This document shows, one piece after another, positions 14,514 through 18,412 of a DNA stretch of 18,412 nt. How positions within the stretch are numbered: position 1 is the first letter of the stretch; each line of letters opens with the position of its first letter. The stretch is from Gemmatimonadota bacterium (GTDB taxonomy: Bacteria; GCA-2686955): the NCBI GenBank assembly GCA_002686955.1, contig NYZA01000080.1:1-18412 (forward strand), read 5' to 3'. Position numbers and translations under genes: made by a program. The notes under the pieces were generated by a model. That model was not told the DNA's origin. It searched no databases and worked only from the letters and a program-made list of their open reading frames with translations.

Positions 14514-16922
14514 GTGATTTCCACTAAAGCAACAACCGAAGCGCGCGCGCAGGCAGCGGCTCTCCGGATTCGGCTTCACATCACCGGGCGGGTGCAGGGC
14601 ATCGGGTTCCGTCCCGAGCTCGCCCGGCGGGCGCGAGCCGCCGAGCTCGGAGGGGAGATCCGCAACGGCCCGGCCGGCGTCTTCCTTCTACTCGAGGGAC
14701 GAGAGCACGCGATCCGAAGATGCTTGCGCGAGCTCGAGGCGGAGCCGCCCGCCGGAAGCGCCATCGAGGAGATGCGCATGCTGTGCGAGAGCAGCATCGA
14801 TCCGGCGGCCGCAAGCGACATATTCTACATTCGCCCCTCACACGCCGGCGATGGCGGCGAAGTCGATCGTTGGCTCGATCTGCCGCTCGACTCGACCCCG
14901 TGCAACAAGTGTCGCAACGAGCTGCTCGATCCCGACGACCCGCGCTACCTTCACCCATTCATCTCTTGCACCGCCTGTGGACCTCGATACAGCATTCTCG
15001 AAGATCTGCCCTACGATCGAGCGCGGACGACCATGGGCGGCTTTCCCCTCTGCTCCCGCTGCACGCGGCAGTATCACGATCCGACCGACCGCCGTTTCCA
15101 CGCCGAGCCGATCGCATGCCCCGACTGTGGCCCGAAACTGAAGCTGATCGGACCGGCCGCCGGGCCCGGCGATCCGATCGAGGTTGCCCGAACGACGCTA
15201 CTCCGCGGCGGGCTGGTCGGCGTTCTCGGAACCTCGGGCTTCCATCTCGCCTGCGACGCCACGAATGCGCAAGCGGTCGCTCGCGTACGCGCCCTGAAGC
15301 AACGTCCCAGCAAACCACTTGCGCTCATGTTCGCCGACCCCCTCGATCTCCGGCGCTGGGCTCGACCCACCGGCGCCGAAATGCGCCTGCTCCAAGCTCC
15401 CCACGCACCGGTGGTTCTCGTGAGGCGGATCGGCGATGCGTCGCAACTGCCGGGTGTCGCCGACGAGAATCCGTGGATCGGCGCGATGCTCCCTTCGAGC
15501 CCCGTGCACCATCTTCTGCTCCGCTCTCTGCCGCCACTCGTGATGACCAGCCTCAATCGGCGGGGCGAGCCGATCGCATGCCGCGATTCCGAGCTGCCTC
15601 CCCTCTTCGATGCCCGCGCGGGCATCGATCTCGCCCTCTCCCATGATCGGAACGTGGCTCATCCCCTCGACGACAGCGTGTGCCGCATCTGGCGGGGAAA
15701 GACGATTCTGCTCCGACGGGGGCGGGGGTTGGCGCCCGCGGCGCTCGACATCGCGCCCGCCGGAGCCGAAATCGTGGCCATGGGCGCGCAGATGAGGTCA
15801 ACCCTCGCCCTCTGCGGCGGCGGCCGGGCGGTAGTGAGTCCTTACCTGGGCGATCTCTCATACGTGGCCGTGGCGCAGCGCCACGACCGAGAGCGAAGCG
15901 CCCTAGAGAAGCTACTCCGTGTGCGACCGCGAGCTGTCGCTTGCGATATGCACCCCGACTACGAATCGACGCGAATGGCGCGCGGGCTCGGTATCGATCT
16001 GCTCCCCCCGGTGCAACACCACCACGCCCACATGGCCGCGGTCCACGGAGAACACCGTCTCGACCCCAGGGAGGCAGTGACGGCGCTGGTACTCGACGGC
16101 ACCGGCTTCGGAACCGACGGAACCGTTTGGGGCGGCGAAGTCCTGGTCGGAAACCGACTCTCCTTCCATAGGGCGGCCCATCTCGCCCCCCTTCCGCTCC
16201 CGGGCGGCGATGCGGCGGTGCGCGATCCACGCCGCCTCGCCGTGGCGCTGCTCGCCAGAGACGGAGCGACGCTGGAAGACACCGCGTGGCTTCCCCTATT
16301 CGAATCGATCGACCCCGGCGTCGCCCGCGCCTGGGCGACGATGGCCGGCAAGCCGAGGCTCGCGCCGACCGCGTCGAGCGCCGGCCGCCTGCTCGACGGG
16401 ATCTCCGCCCTGCTCGGCGTGCAGCGTGCCCCGATCAGCTACGACGCCGAAGCCGCGTGTCGCCTCGAAGCGATCGCGGCCGGGAGCGATGCGAACGACC
16501 AGGCCTCCGCCCTTCCGAACCGAGGCGACACCACGGTAGCTCCCCCCGCCTCAACTCCCCGCCCCCCAAACGATCAACATCCCCGGCGAGACCCTGAAGT
16601 GCTGCCAACCACCCCGATCGTGCACCGCGCAATCACCGCTCTACGCTCCGCCACGCCCATACCGTGCATCGCCGCCCAGGTGCACGAAGACCTCGCCGGG
16701 CTCTTCGCGAGCGCCGCCATCGAGATCGCTTCTAGGGGTGGCCCCACCAAAGTGGTGCTCGCGGGGGGCTGCTACGTCAATACACAATTGCTCGAACACA
16801 CGGCGCGTCCACTGGAAGAAGCCGGGCTCGATATTCTCGTCCCCGAGCTGCTCCCCCCCGGCGACGAATCGATCGCCTACGGTCAGCTCTGCGTGGCGCG
16901 CGCCAGAGCCGGGGGAAGCTGA
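14514..16922 (+). CDS. hypF: Carbamoyltransferase HypF, hydrogenase maturation
   Basis: An 802-residue enzyme that makes carbamoyl-adenylate from carbamoyl phosphate and ATP and passes the carbamoyl group to the HypE cysteine, the source of the CN ligands. Domain order: acylphosphatase (about 18-105, RVQGIGFRP at 26-34), zinc-finger region with four CxxC pairs (C130/133, C152/155, C180/183, C202/205), YrdC/Sua5-like domain (about 218-400), and Kae1-like carbamoyltransferase domain (about 418-800) with QHHHAHMAAV (501-510) and DGTGFGTDGTVWGGE (528-542). A low-complexity Pro/Asp/Arg-rich stretch (about 657-700) interrupts the last domain. The start is a GTG with GGAGA upstream. An ATG is lacking nearby, and the acylphosphatase domain is complete from here. 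It is 35 nt from the previous gene, the widest gap in the operon. Confidence 0.95.
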   Translation: MISTKATTEARAQAAALRIRLHITGRVQGIGFRPELARRARAAELGGEIRNGPAGVFLLLEGREHAIRRCLRELEAEPPAGSAIEEMRMLCESSIDPAAASDIFYIRPSHAGDGGEVDRWLDLPLDSTPCNKCRNELLDPDDPRYLHPFISCTACGPRYSILEDLPYDRARTTMGGFPLCSRCTRQYHDPTDRRFHAEPIACPDCGPKLKLIGPAAGPGDPIEVARTTLLRGGLVGVLGTSGFHLACDATNAQAVARVRALKQRPSKPLALMFADPLDLRRWARPTGAEMRLLQAPHAPVVLVRRIGDASQLPGVADENPWIGAMLPSSPVHHLLLRSLPPLVMTSLNRRGEPIACRDSELPPLFDARAGIDLALSHDRNVAHPLDDSVCRIWRGKTILLRRGRGLAPAALDIAPAGAEIVAMGAQMRSTLALCGGGRAVVSPYLGDLSYVAVAQRHDRERSALEKLLRVRPRAVACDMHPDYESTRMARGLGIDLLPPVQHHHAHMAAVHGEHRLDPREAVTALVLDGTGFGTDGTVWGGEVLVGNRLSFHRAAHLAPLPLPGGDAAVRDPRRLAVALLARDGATLEDTAWLPLFESIDPGVARAWATMAGKPRLAPTASSAGRLLDGISALLGVQRAPISYDAEAACRLEAIAAGSDANDQASALPNRGDTTVAPPASTPRPPNDQHPRRDPEVLPTTPIVHRAITALRSATPIPCIAAQVHEDLAGLFASAAIEIASRGGPTKVVLAGGCYVNTQLLEHTARPLEEAGLDILVPELLPPGDESIAYGQLCVARARAGGS

Positions 16923-16924
16923 CG

Positions 16925-17137
16925 ATGTGCTTGGCGGTCCCCGGACTGATTCTCGAGATCTCGAAGCAACGCGCAAGCGTCGATGTACGAGGCGCACGAA
17001 TCGTCGCCGACCTGCGGCTCGTGCCGGAAGCCCACGAGGGCGACTACGTTCTAGTGCACGCCGGTTTCGCCCTGCAAGTTGTAGACTCGGACGAGGCGAA
17101 TGAGACACTCGCTCTCTTGGACGAAGTCGATGGCTGA
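16925..17137 (+). CDS. hypC: Hydrogenase assembly chaperone HypC
   Basis: A 70-residue HypC/HybG/HupF-family chaperone that carries the Fe(CN)2CO unit with HypD and hands it to the large-subunit precursor. The N-terminal MCLAVPG contains the essential Cys2, exposed after Met removal. The conserved VPEAHEGDYVLVHAGFAL segment (33-50) follows. Normal length. It starts 2 nt after the hypF stop and overlaps hypD by 8 nt. Confidence 0.96.
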   Translation: MCLAVPGLILEISKQRASVDVRGARIVADLRLVPEAHEGDYVLVHAGFALQVVDSDEANETLALLDEVDG

Positions 17138-18257
17138 TCTATCCCCCCACCCCGATCCCTGGGCCTCCTACAAAGACCCGACCCGCGCTCGCGCCGCCAC
17201 CGAGGAGGTGCATGAGCTCGCCGCGCGCTACGGCGAAAAACTGACCTTCATGGAGGTCTGCGGCACCCACACCATGCAGATCGAAAGACACGGAATCCGC
17301 CGCCTGATGCCGAAAAACGTGCGGCTCGTCTCCGGCCCCGGCTGCCCCGTCTGCGTCAGCGGTCGCGGATTGATCGACGCTGCGATCCATCTGGCCGATC
17401 GCACCGGAGTGCGGCTCGCTACATTCGGCGACCTCGTGCGGGTGCCCGGGCACCGCGGCTCTCTCGAACGAGCCCGGGCCGCCGGCGCTTCGGTCCAGGT
17501 CGTCTACTCCCCCCTGGACGCCCTCGCGCTGGCTGAGGCCCACCCCGCCGACGAGATCTGCTTCGTCGCCATCGGCTTCGAAACCACCGCTCCAGCCGTC
17601 GCCGCCACCGCGGAGAGCGCGCTCGAACGCGGCGTTCCCAACTTCTTCATCCTGCCCGCCTGCAAGACCATGCCCCCGCCGATGCGGGCCTTGCTCGCTC
17701 ATCCCGATCTGGCGCTCGACGGTTTCATCTGTCCCGGCCACGTGAGCGTGATCACCGGACTCGATCTCTATCGCCCGTTGGTGCGCGACTTCGCGGCCGC
17801 CTGCGTCATCGCGGGCTTCGAAGCGCTCGACGTTCTCGAATCGGTCGCCGCCCTGATTCGGCAGAAGCTCGACGACCGTGCCGCCGTGGAGATCCAGTAC
17901 AAACGCGCCGTGCGCGCCGAGGGCAACCCCGCCGCCCGCGAGATCGTCGCCCGGGTCTTCGAGCCGGCGGACGCCTGGTGGCGCGGGCTCGGCGTGATTC
18001 CCGCCAGCGGTCTGGCCTTCCGCGAAGCGTATCGATCGCTCGACGCCCTCGAACATTTCGATGTGCGAATCCCTCCAGAACATGTGGGAGACGCCTGTCG
18101 CTGCGGCGACGTGCTCACCGGCGTCATCGAGCCGGAAGAGTGCAAGCTCTTCGCCGGCATCTGCACCCCCGACGACCCCTTCGGCCCCTGCATGGTCTCC
18201 TCCGAAGGAGCCTGCGCCGCCCGGCTGCGCTACCACAACCTCTCGGTCGCGTCATGA
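17130..18257 (+). CDS. hypD: Hydrogenase formation protein HypD
   Basis: A 375-residue Fe-S scaffold protein on which the iron of the NiFe site receives CN and CO together with HypC. Motifs in order: MEVCGTHTM (41-49), SGPGCPVCVS (68-77), IGFETTAP (148-155), LPACKTMPPPM (175-185), ICPGHVSVITG (200-210). The C-terminal 4Fe-4S region CRCGD (323-327) is followed by C338, C345, C354 and C362. I chose the ATG at 17130, which overlaps the end of hypC by 8 nt. An in-frame upstream start at 17100 would add ten residues of poor fit from inside hypC. The stop overlaps the hypE start (ATGA). Confidence 0.96.
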   Translation: MADLSPHPDPWASYKDPTRARAATEEVHELAARYGEKLTFMEVCGTHTMQIERHGIRRLMPKNVRLVSGPGCPVCVSGRGLIDAAIHLADRTGVRLATFGDLVRVPGHRGSLERARAAGASVQVVYSPLDALALAEAHPADEICFVAIGFETTAPAVAATAESALERGVPNFFILPACKTMPPPMRALLAHPDLALDGFICPGHVSVITGLDLYRPLVRDFAAACVIAGFEALDVLESVAALIRQKLDDRAAVEIQYKRAVRAEGNPAAREIVARVFEPADAWWRGLGVIPASGLAFREAYRSLDALEHFDVRIPPEHVGDACRCGDVLTGVIEPEECKLFAGICTPDDPFGPCMVSSEGACAARLRYHNLSVAS

Positions 18258-18412
18258 GCTCCTCCGCCCGCACCCACCCGCGATCGCCGGAACGAATTCG
18301 CCTGGCCCACGGCGGCGGCGGTTCCGCCACCGCCGAGCTGCTGAACTCCCTCGTCCTCCCCAAACTCTCCAATCCCACCCTCGATGCCCTGGGCGACAGC
18401 GCCATCCTCGCC
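18254..18412 (+). CDS. hypE: Hydrogenase expression/formation protein HypE, N-terminal fragment (runs off window)
   Basis: The first 53 residues of a HypE-like protein, the ATP-dependent dehydratase that converts a carbamoylated C-terminal cysteine to thiocyanate. The segment LAHGGGGSATAELL followed by LGDSAIL is the usual HypE N-terminus (glycine-rich HGGGG motif, then the DSA strand of the AIRS domain). The start is the ATGA overlap with hypD. The catalytic C-terminal cysteine lies beyond the window. Confidence 0.9.
   Translation, partial: MSSSARTHPRSPERIRLAHGGGGSATAELLNSLVLPKLSNPTLDALGDSAILA

Noticed and set aside
17139-18236. 365-residue minus-strand open frame
   Set aside because: Gly- and Asp-rich antisense shadow of hypD.

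Overview
The window is high-GC and gene-dense. It probably comes from an uncultured bacterium of the FCB/candidate-phylum type (Eisenbacteria- or Krumholzibacteria-like). That placement is an inference from style only: secreted lamin-tail, parallel beta-helix and LVIVD beta-propeller proteins sit beside a group 3b [NiFe] hydrogenase. No rRNA or other marker gene is present to confirm it.

Layout. (1) Positions 1-2657, minus strand: the start of a tryptophan operon, trpE-trpG-trpD, with trpD cut by the window edge. (2) Positions 2716-8602: four genes for predicted exported proteins. These are a lamin-tail-domain protein (minus), a parallel beta-helix protein (plus), an LVIVD-type propeller (plus) and a second beta-helix protein (minus). 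Hairpins lie behind the first gene and between the two convergent ones. The two plus-strand genes overlap out of frame by 94 nt, which looks like a rearrangement junction. (3) Positions 8792-9395, minus strand: a gene whose N-terminal part has hydrophobic segments and whose C-terminal part is an NtrC-type Fis helix-turn-helix. The two parts are in different frames, separated by exactly one surplus base, probably in a G4 run. (4) Positions 9558-18412, plus strand: a tightly coupled hydrogenase operon, hydB-hydG-hydD-hydA, then a maturation protease, an HTH-less cyclic-nucleotide-binding-domain protein, hypF, hypC, hypD and the start of hypE.

How the genes work together. HydD and HydA form the NiFe hydrogenase module. 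HydB carries the Fe-S relay and HydG the flavin/NAD(P) module, so the tetramer should couple H2 to NAD(P)(H) in the cytoplasm. HypF, HypE, HypC and HypD build and carry the Fe(CN)2CO group, and the protease trims the HydA tail once nickel is in. HypA and HypB (nickel insertion) are not seen here. The divergent Fis-HTH gene and the cNMP-domain protein inside the operon are the obvious candidates for local control, but that link is inference.

No tRNA, rRNA, CRISPR array, insertion sequence or phage gene was found.
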